Assembly: GCA_934647235.1 (NCBI GenBank)
Contig: CAKUFG010000008.1
Location: 34,109 to 98,108 of the forward strand
Direction of reading: 5' to 3'
Length of the DNA: 64,000 nucleotides
Source of the DNA: an uncultured Clostridia bacterium
GTDB taxonomy: Bacteria > Bacillota > Clostridia > Christensenellales > Aristaeellaceae
Shown: positions 1-8,295 of the stretch, one piece after another
How the letters are laid out: every line of letters begins with the position of its first letter
How positions within the stretch are numbered: the first letter of the stretch is position 1
The notes under the pieces: model-generated
The model's database searches: none
What the model saw: only the letters and a program-made list of their open reading frames with translations
What the model was told of the DNA's origin: nothing
Translations under genes and position numbers: made by a program

Positions 1-2
1 AC

Positions 3-614
3 GGTCAGGTGCTGGTGGAGCTCGACAAGGCCGAAAAGGCCCAGCTGGTGCTGGCCGGCCTGACGCTTACCTGCCAGAGCTCCGCCCCCCTGTACGTGCT
101 GTCGGCCGATAAGGTATCCCTCACCCTGGCCCCCGATACCGTCAACACCTTTGCCGACGGCAAGGCCTACACCGCCGCCTTTGACAAGCAGCCCAACGCC
201 TGCATCTGCTCCCGCGACGACCTGGTGATCAACGGCACGGGCACGCTGAACGTAGAGGGCAACTTCAATAACGGTATCGGCAGCAAGAACGACCTGCGCA
301 TCGCGGGCGGCAGCATCACCGTATCCGCCGTCAAGAACGCCCTGAAGGGCAATGATTCCGTGGCCATCCAGAATGGCGTGATCACCCTGACCGCCGGCAA
401 GGACGCCATCAAGACCGACAATGAGGATAAGCCCGGCAAGGGCTATGTGTACATCGCGGGCGGCGATATCCGCATCACTGCGGGCGACGACGCCATCCAG
501 GCCACCCAGGATGTGACCGTCACGGGCGGCACCATCGCCGTTACCGCCGCCGGCAAGGCCGTCAACTCCAAGGGCTCCCAGGATGTAGCCACCGGCGTAA
601 TCAGCGCAAAATAA
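3..614 (+). CDS. Carbohydrate-binding beta-helix protein (Cthe_2159/DUF4353-like), 5' end cut by window
   Basis: The reading frame is open to the left edge, so the start lies outside the window; about 203 C-terminal residues are seen. The sequence consists of repeating strand-turn units rich in GG, DG and NG with spaced valine/isoleucine/threonine, such as NGIGSKNDLRIAGG and GYVYIAGGDIRITAGDDAIQ. This is the signature of the right-handed parallel beta-helix of the Cthe_2159-type carbohydrate-binding family (DUF4353), whose members are surface or secreted proteins binding acidic or cellulosic polysaccharides. The family comes from the repeat pattern; the ligand here is unknown. No signal peptide can be checked because the N-terminus is missing. 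A strong terminator follows 20 bases after the stop. Confidence 0.8.
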   Translation, partial: GQVLVELDKAEKAQLVLAGLTLTCQSSAPLYVLSADKVSLTLAPDTVNTFADGKAYTAAFDKQPNACICSRDDLVINGTGTLNVEGNFNNGIGSKNDLRIAGGSITVSAVKNALKGNDSVAIQNGVITLTAGKDAIKTDNEDKPGKGYVYIAGGDIRITAGDDAIQATQDVTVTGGTIAVTAAGKAVNSKGSQDVATGVISAK

Positions 615-633
615 GAAGCATCCGTGCATGAAA

Positions 634-673
634 GCGCGCCCCTCTCCGTTTTTCGGAAGGGGGCGCGTTTTTT
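634..673 (+). terminator. Rho-independent terminator after the beta-helix gene
   Basis: Arms at 635-648 and 654-667 pair over about 13 bases around a T-rich loop and are followed by six T (668-673). It lies 20 bases after the stop of the beta-helix gene. Confidence 0.85.
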
Positions 674-681
674 GCGCCGTA

Positions 682-1116
682 TTACAGGTAGGGCCGGACA
701 GACTTGGCCAGCGCTTCCTCCTCGCCAATCAGCTCGCGGGTGATCTTCTGCGCCTGGGGCTGGGCGTTGGGGTACTGGTTCAGATACCGGCTCAGGGACT
801 TTACGCCCATGCCGCAGCCATCCGTAATCAGATCAGCCGCCTGCTGATCGGGATTGCCCATCATCATCTTCATGCCCGATTTCATCGCGGCCATGCCCTT
901 GGCCATGACAGGCGGCTCCTTGCCCGCGTCGCCCAGGGCGGAAAGCAGCTCCATGGTGCGGTTGCCCAGCTGCTCGTGGCGCTTACGGCTTTGGGCAAGC
1001 AGCTCGTGCAGCTCCTGGTTCTTCACGTTTTCCAGCACGCCGTCAATGGAGGCCACGCCCATCTTCGCACCCGCATCGCACTCGCGCAGCAGGCGCAGGG
1101 TATCCTGATTTTCCAT
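682..1116 (-). CDS. Predicted all-helical (four-helix-bundle, DUF2383-like) protein, 144 aa
   Basis: The protein is hydrophilic, has no signal peptide or membrane segment, and is almost entirely predicted helix. It has heptad-like spacing and a methionine-rich stretch (MKSGMKMMMG) near residue 83. The length and helix pattern resemble ferritin-like four-helix bundles of the DUF2383/PA2169 kind, but I see no clear metal-binding EXXH pair, so the family is tentative. The start ATG at 1116 follows an AAAGGGG ribosome site. It is the last gene of a minus-strand run below pepF, 71 bases after the zinc-ribbon gene. Confidence 0.7.
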   Translation of the reverse strand: MENQDTLRLLRECDAGAKMGVASIDGVLENVKNQELHELLAQSRKRHEQLGNRTMELLSALGDAGKEPPVMAKGMAAMKSGMKMMMGNPDQQAADLITDGCGMGVKSLSRYLNQYPNAQPQAQKITRELIGEEEALAKSVRPYL

Positions 1117-1187
1117 ATAAAAAGCATCCCCTTTCCGGGCTATTATGCGCCGCGGAAAGGGGAAAATATACAGTATGCCGGTGAAAA

Positions 1188-1685
1188 TCAGGCCGTTTCG
1201 ATATCGATCACGCTGTCGGTGGATTTGCCGCAGGCGGCGCAGATCACATCCAGCCGGAAGGATTCAAAGGCGTTCACCCAATCCTCCTCGTTCAGCGCGT
1301 TGCCGTCCTCGTCGGTCAGTTCGCTTTCGTCAATAAAATCCTGCTTGCCTGCAGAGGCGATGCTTACCCGCAAGCCAAAGGCCGTTTTCTGTTTGCAGTG
1401 CGGACAGGTATCCATGGCCGTCAGCTTGCCGGTCAGATCGTACAGGTAATCCGCCTTGGCCACAAAGCCGTCCCATCCGTGCCGCCCCGCATGGAACAGC
1501 AAGATCTTGCCCCCGCAGGAGCGGCACCTGGCCGCCGCCACCGTGCCCGCCGCGTTGGTATAGGGCGTAAAGAGCAGGTGCCCGCATTTGCAGCGGATCA
1601 CGCCCGTGACGGACAGCTCGCTGTTCTGCTCGCCCATAGGGGTCAGGAAGGGCTTCAGATGGGTAGGAATGGGATAGGCGGTCAT
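1188..1685 (-). CDS. Zinc-ribbon protein of unknown function, 165 aa
   Basis: Cysteine pairs occur at CKC and CRSC in the N-terminal third and at CPHC and CAAC in the second half, which suggests two zinc ribbons separated by an acidic segment (DESELTDEDGNALNEEDW). No enzymatic motif is seen. The ATG at 1685 follows AAAGGAG with 9-base spacing. It lies 18 bases downstream of the 114-aa gene, so it is probably cotranscribed with pepF. A nucleic-acid or protein binding role is only a guess from the ribbons. Confidence 0.75.
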   Translation of the reverse strand: MTAYPIPTHLKPFLTPMGEQNSELSVTGVIRCKCGHLLFTPYTNAAGTVAAARCRSCGGKILLFHAGRHGWDGFVAKADYLYDLTGKLTAMDTCPHCKQKTAFGLRVSIASAGKQDFIDESELTDEDGNALNEEDWVNAFESFRLDVICAACGKSTDSVIDIETA

Positions 1686-1703
1686 GGCGTCATGCTCCTT
1701 TTC

Positions 1704-2048
1704 TTACAGGCTCAGCAGCCCGGCGGACAGCAGATAATCGTCAAACAGCGGCAGGAAGGCGTCGATCAGCGCACAATAGCGCACGCTGCCCGCATCGTCC
1801 AGCGGGAAAGCGCGCAGCAGCGCATCCAGCAGATACTCCACCGCCTCGTCCTCGTCATACTCGCCCTCGCCGGTATCGCCGGTATCATCCAGCGCGCCGC
1901 AGGCGTGCAGATAATCCACCTGCGCGGCCACCAGCGCATCGCACAATGCTTGGCGCTGATCCCGGAATTCGGGAAAGCGCTTCCAGTCCAGATGCCTGAG
2001 CGCATAATCAGCCGCCCCGGCAGGGTTCAGCCCCAGCATGACGGACAT
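1704..2048 (-). CDS. Hypothetical acidic protein, 114 aa, coupled to pepF
   Basis: I do not recognise this protein. It is soluble and helix-rich, with a very acidic central stretch (about residues 53-70, rich in D, E and G) and a leucine/aromatic-rich C-terminus. The ATG at 2048 shares a base with the pepF TAA stop (TAATG), and a GGAGG within the end of pepF serves as ribosome site. This implies translational coupling to the oligoendopeptidase. The intact frame, coupling and a following gene at 18 bases support a real gene. Confidence 0.7.
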   Translation of the reverse strand: MSVMLGLNPAGAADYALRHLDWKRFPEFRDQRQALCDALVAAQVDYLHACGALDDTGDTGEGEYDEDEAVEYLLDALLRAFPLDDAGSVRYCALIDAFLPLFDDYLLSAGLLSL

Positions 2049-3832
2049 TACAGCAGCGCCTCCAGCTGATCCACGGTATCGGCGAACACCTTCAGCGCAT
2101 CCTGCACGGTGGCGGGGTCTTCCATATCCACGCCGGCCAGGCGCAGCGCATCCAGCGGCGGCAGGCTGCCGCCCGCGCTGAGGAACCTCATATAATCATC
2201 CACCGCAGGCTGGCCCTCGGTGAGGATGCGGTTGGCAATGTATACGGCCGCGGAGAAGCCCGTGGCGTACTTATACACATAGAAGGCACGGTAGAAGTGC
2301 GGGATACGCATCCACTCGCTGCGCACGCAGTCGTCGATCACGCAGCCGTCGCCGTAATACTGCTGATTCAGGCGATAATGCACTTCGCCCAGCGAATCGG
2401 CGGTCAGCGGCTGGCCTTCTTCCTCCATGCGATGGCTTTCGCGCTCGAAGGCGGCGAACATCGTCTGGCGGTACACCGTGCCGCGGAACTCCTCCAGCAG
2501 CTGATTGGCCAGGTAAGCGCTGGCCTTTTTATCGTCCTTGTATTCGTTCATCAGGGCGCGCATCAGCAGCATTTCATTGCAGGTGGAGGCGACCTCCGCC
2601 ACGAACAGCGAGTAACCCGCCTTGGCAAAGGGCTGCGCGTGGTTGCTGTGCCAGGAGTGCATGGCGTGACCCAGCTCGTGCGCCAGGGTGGTGGCGCCGT
2701 TCAGATCCTCGGTGAAGTTCATCAGCACATAGGGATGCGCGCCGTAGGTGCCCCAGGAGTACGCGCCGGAATGCTTGCCGCGGTTCTCGTATACATCGAT
2801 CCAGTGGTTGTTATACGCCTCGTCCAGCAGCTGCGCGTAATGCTCGCCCAGCGGAGCCAGGCCCTTCTTGACCACCTGGAAGGCTTCGGGATAGGTCAGC
2901 TTCATATCGAAGTCGTCCACGATGGACACATACAGATCGTACAGATGCACCTCGTCCACGCCCAGCTTCTTCTTGCGCAGCTCCATATACTTTTTCATGG
3001 CGGGGCGCATGGCTTCGATGCCGCTGAGCAGGTTATCATATACCGCCACAGGGATACGATCGGGGAACAGCGAGGCCTCGATGGCGCTGTCAAAATTGCG
3101 CGCGCGCGCGCCGACCACATCGCCCTTGACGCTATAGCGGTAGGTGGCGGCATAGGTCTGGCGATAGTCGTCATAGCCCTTCATCATGGCTTCAAAAGCG
3201 CCCTTGCGCACCTCGCGGCTGCGGCTGCGGATGAGGCGGCCGTACATGGCGTTGCTGAGCTTTACCTGGTTACCCTCTTCATCCTTTACCACGGGGAAGG
3301 GCATATCCACATCGCTGAGCATGGTATAGATCGCGTCGGGCGCGCCCATCAGCTCGTTCGTCATGGCCAGCAGGCGCTCCTCCTTGGCGGAGAGGGTATG
3401 CGGCTTGTTGCGCAGCAGATCATCCACAAATACGTCGTACTCGCTGAAATCAGGGTCGTTCTTCATATCCAGCAGCGTCTGCTCGGGCAGGGAAAGCAGC
3501 TCAGGCTGCAGGAAGGACGCGGCGCTTTCGGCCTGCGCGGCCAGGCTGCGCGCGCGGGTCAGCTGATCCTGCGCCTGGCTGTCGCCGCCGTCCTGATCGG
3601 CATACATGGCGGCATAAACCAGCAGCCGCTCCAGCAGGCGGTTCATCTCCATCGCCTCGCGGATGGCCTTGCGCGGGTCCTCGCCCACATGGCCCTGCCA
3701 GGCGGAGAAGGCGGACACCTGCGCCTGCGCATCCTTGAACTGGCGTTCAAACTCGGCGGCGCTTTCAATAATACTGCTCAAATCCCACAGATAGCGGGGG
3801 TCCATATCTTTGCGTGCTTTTGGTTCCTGCAT
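2048..3832 (-). CDS. pepF: Oligoendopeptidase F (M3 family zinc metallopeptidase)
   Basis: This 594-aa cytosolic zinc endopeptidase is of the PepF/M3B type, which cleaves short oligopeptides. The catalytic HELGHAMHS motif (HEXXH) is at about residues 384-388, and the third zinc-ligand glutamate lies about 25 residues on in FVAEVAST, as the family requires. An N-terminal helical region (about 1-120) and the central M3 fold precede it, and the length is typical. The start ATG at 3832 has GGAGG 9 bases upstream. Two small ORFs follow in the same direction, the first overlapping the stop. No signal peptide is present. PepF family members have been linked to peptide turnover and sporulation control, but nothing here fixes the role. 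Confidence 0.97.
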   Translation of the reverse strand: MQEPKARKDMDPRYLWDLSSIIESAAEFERQFKDAQAQVSAFSAWQGHVGEDPRKAIREAMEMNRLLERLLVYAAMYADQDGGDSQAQDQLTRARSLAAQAESAASFLQPELLSLPEQTLLDMKNDPDFSEYDVFVDDLLRNKPHTLSAKEERLLAMTNELMGAPDAIYTMLSDVDMPFPVVKDEEGNQVKLSNAMYGRLIRSRSREVRKGAFEAMMKGYDDYRQTYAATYRYSVKGDVVGARARNFDSAIEASLFPDRIPVAVYDNLLSGIEAMRPAMKKYMELRKKKLGVDEVHLYDLYVSIVDDFDMKLTYPEAFQVVKKGLAPLGEHYAQLLDEAYNNHWIDVYENRGKHSGAYSWGTYGAHPYVLMNFTEDLNGATTLAHELGHAMHSWHSNHAQPFAKAGYSLFVAEVASTCNEMLLMRALMNEYKDDKKASAYLANQLLEEFRGTVYRQTMFAAFERESHRMEEEGQPLTADSLGEVHYRLNQQYYGDGCVIDDCVRSEWMRIPHFYRAFYVYKYATGFSAAVYIANRILTEGQPAVDDYMRFLSAGGSLPPLDALRLAGVDMEDPATVQDALKVFADTVDQLEALL

Positions 3833-3967
3833 GGCTGTAATCCTCCATATCCAATGCTTTCCATGTCATTGTAGCACGCTGTGATGCGGCATGCAAGCGC
3901 GAATCCGCGCGAATTTGCGCAAACTGCGGCGCATTTTCGCAAAGATGTGCGGATGCGGCGATCAGGC

Positions 3968-3996
3968 TTGAAAAAATGCCTTTTATCTATTATAAT
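3968..3996 (+). promoter_or_regulatory. Sigma-A promoter for the DUF2461 gene and downstream run
   Basis: TTGAAA at 3968-3973 and TATAAT at 3991-3996 are separated by 17 bases. The predicted start of transcription is about 25 bases before the ATG at 4029. Confidence 0.75.
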
Positions 3997-4028
3997 CTAT
4001 GGTTGGGTGAGAATACCCGGAGGAATGT

Positions 4029-4715
4029 ATGTTTCAAGGCTTTAACAGCGATCTGCTGTCCTTTTACGCCGATATCCGTTTTCACAATGAAAAGGCGTTC
4101 ATGGACGCGCATCGCCAGGAGTATTACCAAAAGGTTCGCGATCCCTTTTACGCCTTTATCGCCGAGATGGCGCCCGTGATGCTGTCTATCGATCCCGATA
4201 TGGAGGTACGCCCGGCCAAATGCCTGTCGCGCATCAACCGCGATACGCGCTACAGCCGGGATAAATCCCCCTACCGCGATCATCACTGGGCAGCCTTCCG
4301 GCGCGCGGCCGCCGGCAAGGACGGCATGCCCTTTTACTGGTTCGAGATCCGGCTGGATTCCGTCAGCTGGGGGCTGGGCGTGTGGGGCGAAAACCGCCCG
4401 ATGATGGACGGCCTGCGGCGGCGCATGGTGGCCAATCCCGATGAGATGATCGGCCTTCTGCGTCTTTTGCAGAAGCGCGATTTCTCCGTTGGCGGCACGC
4501 AGTGGAAAAAGCTGCGCCCGCCCGAGGATCTGCCCGCCGTGCTGCAGCCCCTTTACTGTATGCGGGAAATCTATTTCTCCCGTGAGCATATCGACCCTGG
4601 ATGGATTTTCGACGCTTCCATTACCGATCGCGTAGCGGCGGATTTTCAGGCTATCGCGCCTGTGTGGCGGCTGCTGCGCGGCTTAAGCGACATTGGGGAG
4701 GAGACGTATGACTGA
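4029..4715 (+). CDS. DUF2461 domain protein (TIGR02453 family)
   Basis: This 228-aa protein matches the DUF2461/TIGR02453 family: an opening FxxDLLxFYADIRFHNEKAFMDAHR-type segment, then NRDTRYSRDKSPYRDHH, and the late GGTQWKKLRPP and YFSREH segments. The family is widespread in bacteria and fungi and has no established biochemical role. It is soluble, without signal or membrane segments. The ATG at 4029 follows CGGAGGA. Its last eight bases overlap the start of the phosphohexomutase gene, so the two are probably translated from one message. Confidence 0.88.
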   Translation: MFQGFNSDLLSFYADIRFHNEKAFMDAHRQEYYQKVRDPFYAFIAEMAPVMLSIDPDMEVRPAKCLSRINRDTRYSRDKSPYRDHHWAAFRRAAAGKDGMPFYWFEIRLDSVSWGLGVWGENRPMMDGLRRRMVANPDEMIGLLRLLQKRDFSVGGTQWKKLRPPEDLPAVLQPLYCMREIYFSREHIDPGWIFDASITDRVAADFQAIAPVWRLLRGLSDIGEETYD

Positions 4716-6219
4716 TTATCAATCCTTAAAGAGCGGTACCGATATCCGGGGCGACGCCCTGGGCGAAAAAGCTGTATTGACCAACGAAGTAGCGCTGTGC
4801 ATCGGCGGCGCGTTTATCACCTGGCTGAGCGAAAAGACCGGCAAGCGTCCCGGCGCGTTGACTGTGGCCATCGGGCGGGATTCCCGCCTGACCGGCCCCG
4901 CGCTGCTGGCTGCCTGCGCCGAGGGCATGGCCCGCACGGGCGCGCAGGTGTGGGACTACGGCATGTGCACCACGCCCGCCATGTATATGAGCCTGCTGAC
5001 CGAGGGCTTCAAGGCCGACGCCTCCATCATGGTGACGGCCTCGCACCATCCCTACTACCGCAACGGGCTCAAATTTTTCCTGCCCGAGGGCGGCGTATCG
5101 GCCACCGATATCAGCATGATCCTGTCCATCGCGGCCAACACCGCGCCGGTGGACGGCCCGCATCCCGCGGTGCAGAAGCGCGACTTCCTGCCCGTATACA
5201 AGCAGCAATTGATGGATCGCATGCGGCGCGGCCTGGATACCGACGTGGCCTGCCCCCTGCTTGGGCTGCATGTGGTGGTGGACGCGGGCAACGGCGCGGG
5301 CGGCTTCTATGAAGAAATGCTGCGCGAAATGGGCGCGTGGACCGAGGGCAGCCAGTTTCTGGAGCCTGACGGCCATTTCCCCAATCACATCCCCAATCCC
5401 GAAAACGAGCAGGCCATGGCCGCCATCAGCCAGGCTGTGGTCAGGGTGGGGGCTGATCTGGGCGTCATCTTTGACGCGGACTGCGACCGCGCGGCCATTG
5501 TGGATGCAGCCGGCCGCGAAATCAACCGCAACCGTCTGATTGCGCTGATTTCGGCCATCCTGCTGGATAAGGAGCCCGGCGCGACCATCGTGACCGACTC
5601 GGTCACTTCCTCGGGCCTGGCGCAGTTTATCACCGAGTGGAGCGGCGTGCACTACCGCTATAAGCGCGGCTACCGCAATGTGATCGACGAGGCCGTGCGC
5701 CTCAACGCCGCGGGCATCGACTGCCCCCTGGCCATTGAAACCAGCGGCCATGCCGCCCTGCGCGAAAACCATTTCCTGGACGACGGCATGTACCTGGTGA
5801 CGGTGCTGATCGTCGAGGCCATGCGCCTCAAGCAGGAGGGCAAGGAGCTGTCCAGCCTGCTGGACGGTCTGCGCGAGCCGGTGGAAAGCGTGGAGCTGCG
5901 GCTGAGCATCACCGCCCCTGATTTCCGCGAGGCCGGGCGCGCCGTCATCGAGCGCGTGATGGATCACGCCTCCTACGAGACCGACTGGCACATCGCCCCC
6001 GATAACCGCGAGGGCGTGCGCATCAACTTTGATCTGGACGACGGGCTGCAGAACGGCTGGTTCCTGCTGCGCCTGTCCGTGCACGATCCCGTGCTGCCGC
6101 TGAATGTGGAAAGCGACGTGCCCGGCGGCGTGCGTACCATGCTTTCCAAGCTGCTTTCCGTACTGGACGGCGCTGAGGATATCGATATTTCCCCCATCCG
6201 CGCGTATCTGAGCAAATAA
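4708..6219 (+). CDS. Phosphomannomutase/phosphoglucomutase (alpha-D-phosphohexomutase)
   Basis: This 503-aa enzyme interconverts hexose 6- and 1-phosphates. The phosphoserine loop is TASHHPYYRNGLKFF at about residues 110-124, a variant of the usual TASHNP. The magnesium loop is DADCDR at about 256-261 and the sugar-binding loop ETSGH at about 344-348. The C-terminal domain 4 is present and the length is within the family range. ATG 4708 is chosen over a TTG 15 bases upstream because GGGGAGGAG sits directly before it. It overlaps the DUF2461 gene and lies 14 bases before transketolase. The HHP variant places it in the subgroup with TASHLP-like loops; substrate preference cannot be read. Confidence 0.93.
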   Translation: MTDYQSLKSGTDIRGDALGEKAVLTNEVALCIGGAFITWLSEKTGKRPGALTVAIGRDSRLTGPALLAACAEGMARTGAQVWDYGMCTTPAMYMSLLTEGFKADASIMVTASHHPYYRNGLKFFLPEGGVSATDISMILSIAANTAPVDGPHPAVQKRDFLPVYKQQLMDRMRRGLDTDVACPLLGLHVVVDAGNGAGGFYEEMLREMGAWTEGSQFLEPDGHFPNHIPNPENEQAMAAISQAVVRVGADLGVIFDADCDRAAIVDAAGREINRNRLIALISAILLDKEPGATIVTDSVTSSGLAQFITEWSGVHYRYKRGYRNVIDEAVRLNAAGIDCPLAIETSGHAALRENHFLDDGMYLVTVLIVEAMRLKQEGKELSSLLDGLREPVESVELRLSITAPDFREAGRAVIERVMDHASYETDWHIAPDNREGVRINFDLDDGLQNGWFLLRLSVHDPVLPLNVESDVPGGVRTMLSKLLSVLDGAEDIDISPIRAYLSK

Positions 6220-6233
6220 TTAAAGGAGCGTTT

Positions 6234-8210
6234 ATGATGGACATTCAGCAAAAGACGATCAATACCATCCGCACCCTGGCCGTGGATACCGTGCAAAAGG
6301 CCAACTCCGGCCATCCCGGCGCGCCCATGGGCATGGCCGCCATGGCTTATGCCGCGTGGGCCGACGCCATGTGCCACAACCCCAAGGATCCTCAGTGGCA
6401 GAACCGCGACCGCTTCGTCCTTTCCAACGGTCACGCCAGCGCCCTGCTCTACTCCCTGCTGCACCTGTTCGGCTACGGCCTGACGATGGATGATCTGAAG
6501 AATTTCCGCCAGTGGGGCAGCAAGACCCCCGGCCATCCCGAATACCGCCACACCCCCGGCGTAGAAACCACCACCGGCCCGCTGGGGCAGGGCATCGCCA
6601 ACGCCGTGGGCTTCGCCATTGCCGAAACCATGCTGGCCGCCAAGTTCAACAAGCCTGAATTTCCCGTGGTGGATCACCGCGTATACGCCTTCTGCGGCGA
6701 CGGCTGCATGATGGAAGGCATCGCCAGCGAGGCTGCCGCCCTGGCCGGCACCATGAAGCTGGGCAAGCTGACGCTTCTGTATGACGACAACGACATCTCC
6801 ATCGAGGGCAACACCGACATCGCCATGCGCGAGGACGTGGGCATGCGCTTTGCCGCCTACGGCTGGCAGGTGATCAAGGTAGACGACGGCAACGATGTGC
6901 AGAAGCTCCTTTCCGCCATCGCCGAGGCCCGCCGCGACGAGCGGCCCTCGCTGATCATCTGCAAGACCATCATCGGCTACGGCTGCCCCGCCAAGCAGGG
7001 CACCGCCGGCTGCCACGGCTCGCCCCTGGGCGATGATAACGTGCTGGCCATGAAGAAGACCCTGGGCATGCCCGAGGGCACCTTCTGCGTGGACGACGAT
7101 GTATACGCTCACTTGGCCGAGTGCGCCAAGCGCGGCGAGCAGCGTGAGGCCGAATGGAACGACCTGATGCTGCGCTATGCCGAAAAGTATCCCGAGCTGA
7201 AAAAGGAATACGACGCCTGGTTCAACCAGGAGCTGCCCGAAGGGCTGATGGACGATCCCGAGCTGTGGGAGTATGACGGCCGCATCGCCACCCGCGCTAC
7301 CAGCGGCACGATGATCAACCGCCTGGCCAAGCGCCTGCCCAACCTGGTGGGCGGCAGCGCCGACCTGGCCCCCTCCAACAACACCTACATCAAGGACGGC
7401 GGCGATTACAGCGCCGAAAACCGCTCCGGCCGCAACATGCACTTCGGCGTGCGCGAGCATGCCATGGCGGCCATCTGCAACGGTATGGCCCTGCACGGCG
7501 GCCTGCGCGTGTTCTGCGGCACGTTCTTCGTGTTCAGCGATTACATGAAGCACGCCATCCGCATGAGCGCCATCATGAAGCTGCCCGTCACCTATGTGCT
7601 CACGCACGATTCCATCGGCGTTGGCGAGGACGGCGCCACCCACGAGCCCGTGGAACAGCTGGCCGGCCTGCGCGCCATCCCTGATCTGCAAGTGATCCGC
7701 CCTGCCGACGGCAAGGAAACCACCGCCGCCTGGCTGACCGCCATCACCTCCGGCCTGCCCACCTGCCTGGTGCTTACCCGCCAGAGCCTGCCGCAGTATA
7801 ACCATTGCGGCCGCTGCGGCTTCAAGGGCGGCTACATCCTGTCCGATTGCGGCCGCACGCCCGACGTGCTGCTCATGGCCAGCGGCTCCGAAGTGGAGCA
7901 GGTACTGGGAGCGCAGGCCGAGCTTGCCAAGGACGGCATCGCCGCGCGCGTCATCTCCATGCCCTGCATGGAAACGTTCCTCAAACAGGATGACGAATAC
8001 CGCGAATCCGTCATGCCCAACGCCATCCGTGCCCGCGTGGCCATGGAAGCCGGCGCTACCATGCCCTGGTATCGCTTCACGGGTCTGGACGGCGCGGTGA
8101 TCGGCCTGGATCATTACGGTGCTTCCGCCCCTGCGGCCATCCTGTTCAAGGAATACGGCTTCACGGTAGAAAACGTAGTGGCCACCGCCAAGCGCGTGCT
8201 GGGCAAATAA
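6234..8210 (+). CDS. tkt: Transketolase
   Basis: This 658-aa thiamine-diphosphate enzyme of the non-oxidative pentose phosphate pathway transfers two-carbon ketol units between sugar phosphates. It has the N-terminal NSGHPGAPMGMA segment, LSNGHAS, the ThDP/magnesium motif GDGCMMEG at about residues 155-162 closing with the DDND segment about 30 residues on, the pyrimidine-domain LVGGSADLAPSN, and a C-terminal domain. It is full length and single-chain. An AAAGGAG site precedes the two tandem ATG codons at 6234. It probably belongs to the same run as the phosphohexomutase, placing sugar-phosphate interconversion together. Confidence 0.98.
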   Translation: MMDIQQKTINTIRTLAVDTVQKANSGHPGAPMGMAAMAYAAWADAMCHNPKDPQWQNRDRFVLSNGHASALLYSLLHLFGYGLTMDDLKNFRQWGSKTPGHPEYRHTPGVETTTGPLGQGIANAVGFAIAETMLAAKFNKPEFPVVDHRVYAFCGDGCMMEGIASEAAALAGTMKLGKLTLLYDDNDISIEGNTDIAMREDVGMRFAAYGWQVIKVDDGNDVQKLLSAIAEARRDERPSLIICKTIIGYGCPAKQGTAGCHGSPLGDDNVLAMKKTLGMPEGTFCVDDDVYAHLAECAKRGEQREAEWNDLMLRYAEKYPELKKEYDAWFNQELPEGLMDDPELWEYDGRIATRATSGTMINRLAKRLPNLVGGSADLAPSNNTYIKDGGDYSAENRSGRNMHFGVREHAMAAICNGMALHGGLRVFCGTFFVFSDYMKHAIRMSAIMKLPVTYVLTHDSIGVGEDGATHEPVEQLAGLRAIPDLQVIRPADGKETTAAWLTAITSGLPTCLVLTRQSLPQYNHCGRCGFKGGYILSDCGRTPDVLLMASGSEVEQVLGAQAELAKDGIAARVISMPCMETFLKQDDEYRESVMPNAIRARVAMEAGATMPWYRFTGLDGAVIGLDHYGASAPAAILFKEYGFTVENVVATAKRVLGK

Positions 8211-8226
8211 AGATCAATCGATACAC

Positions 8227-8260
8227 GGATGGGCGCTTGCCGCAGGGTGAGCGCCCATCC
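8227..8260 (+). other. Hairpin between tkt and murC, no T-tract
   Basis: Arms of 11 bases at 8227-8237 and 8250-8260 are perfectly complementary, but no run of T follows. It may slow polymerase, process the message or protect the tkt 3' end. I do not call it an intrinsic terminator. Confidence 0.5.
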
Positions 8261-8295
8261 CTGCAGTGACGGTATATAAATTGGAGGGGATTATC

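Noticed and set aside
2297..3874. A 525-codon frame antisense to pepF
   Set aside because: Shadow of the real metallopeptidase gene; no start signal and no family.
5973..8114. A 713-codon open frame antisense to transketolase
   Set aside because: Codon-bias artefact; transketolase motifs are complete on the plus strand.
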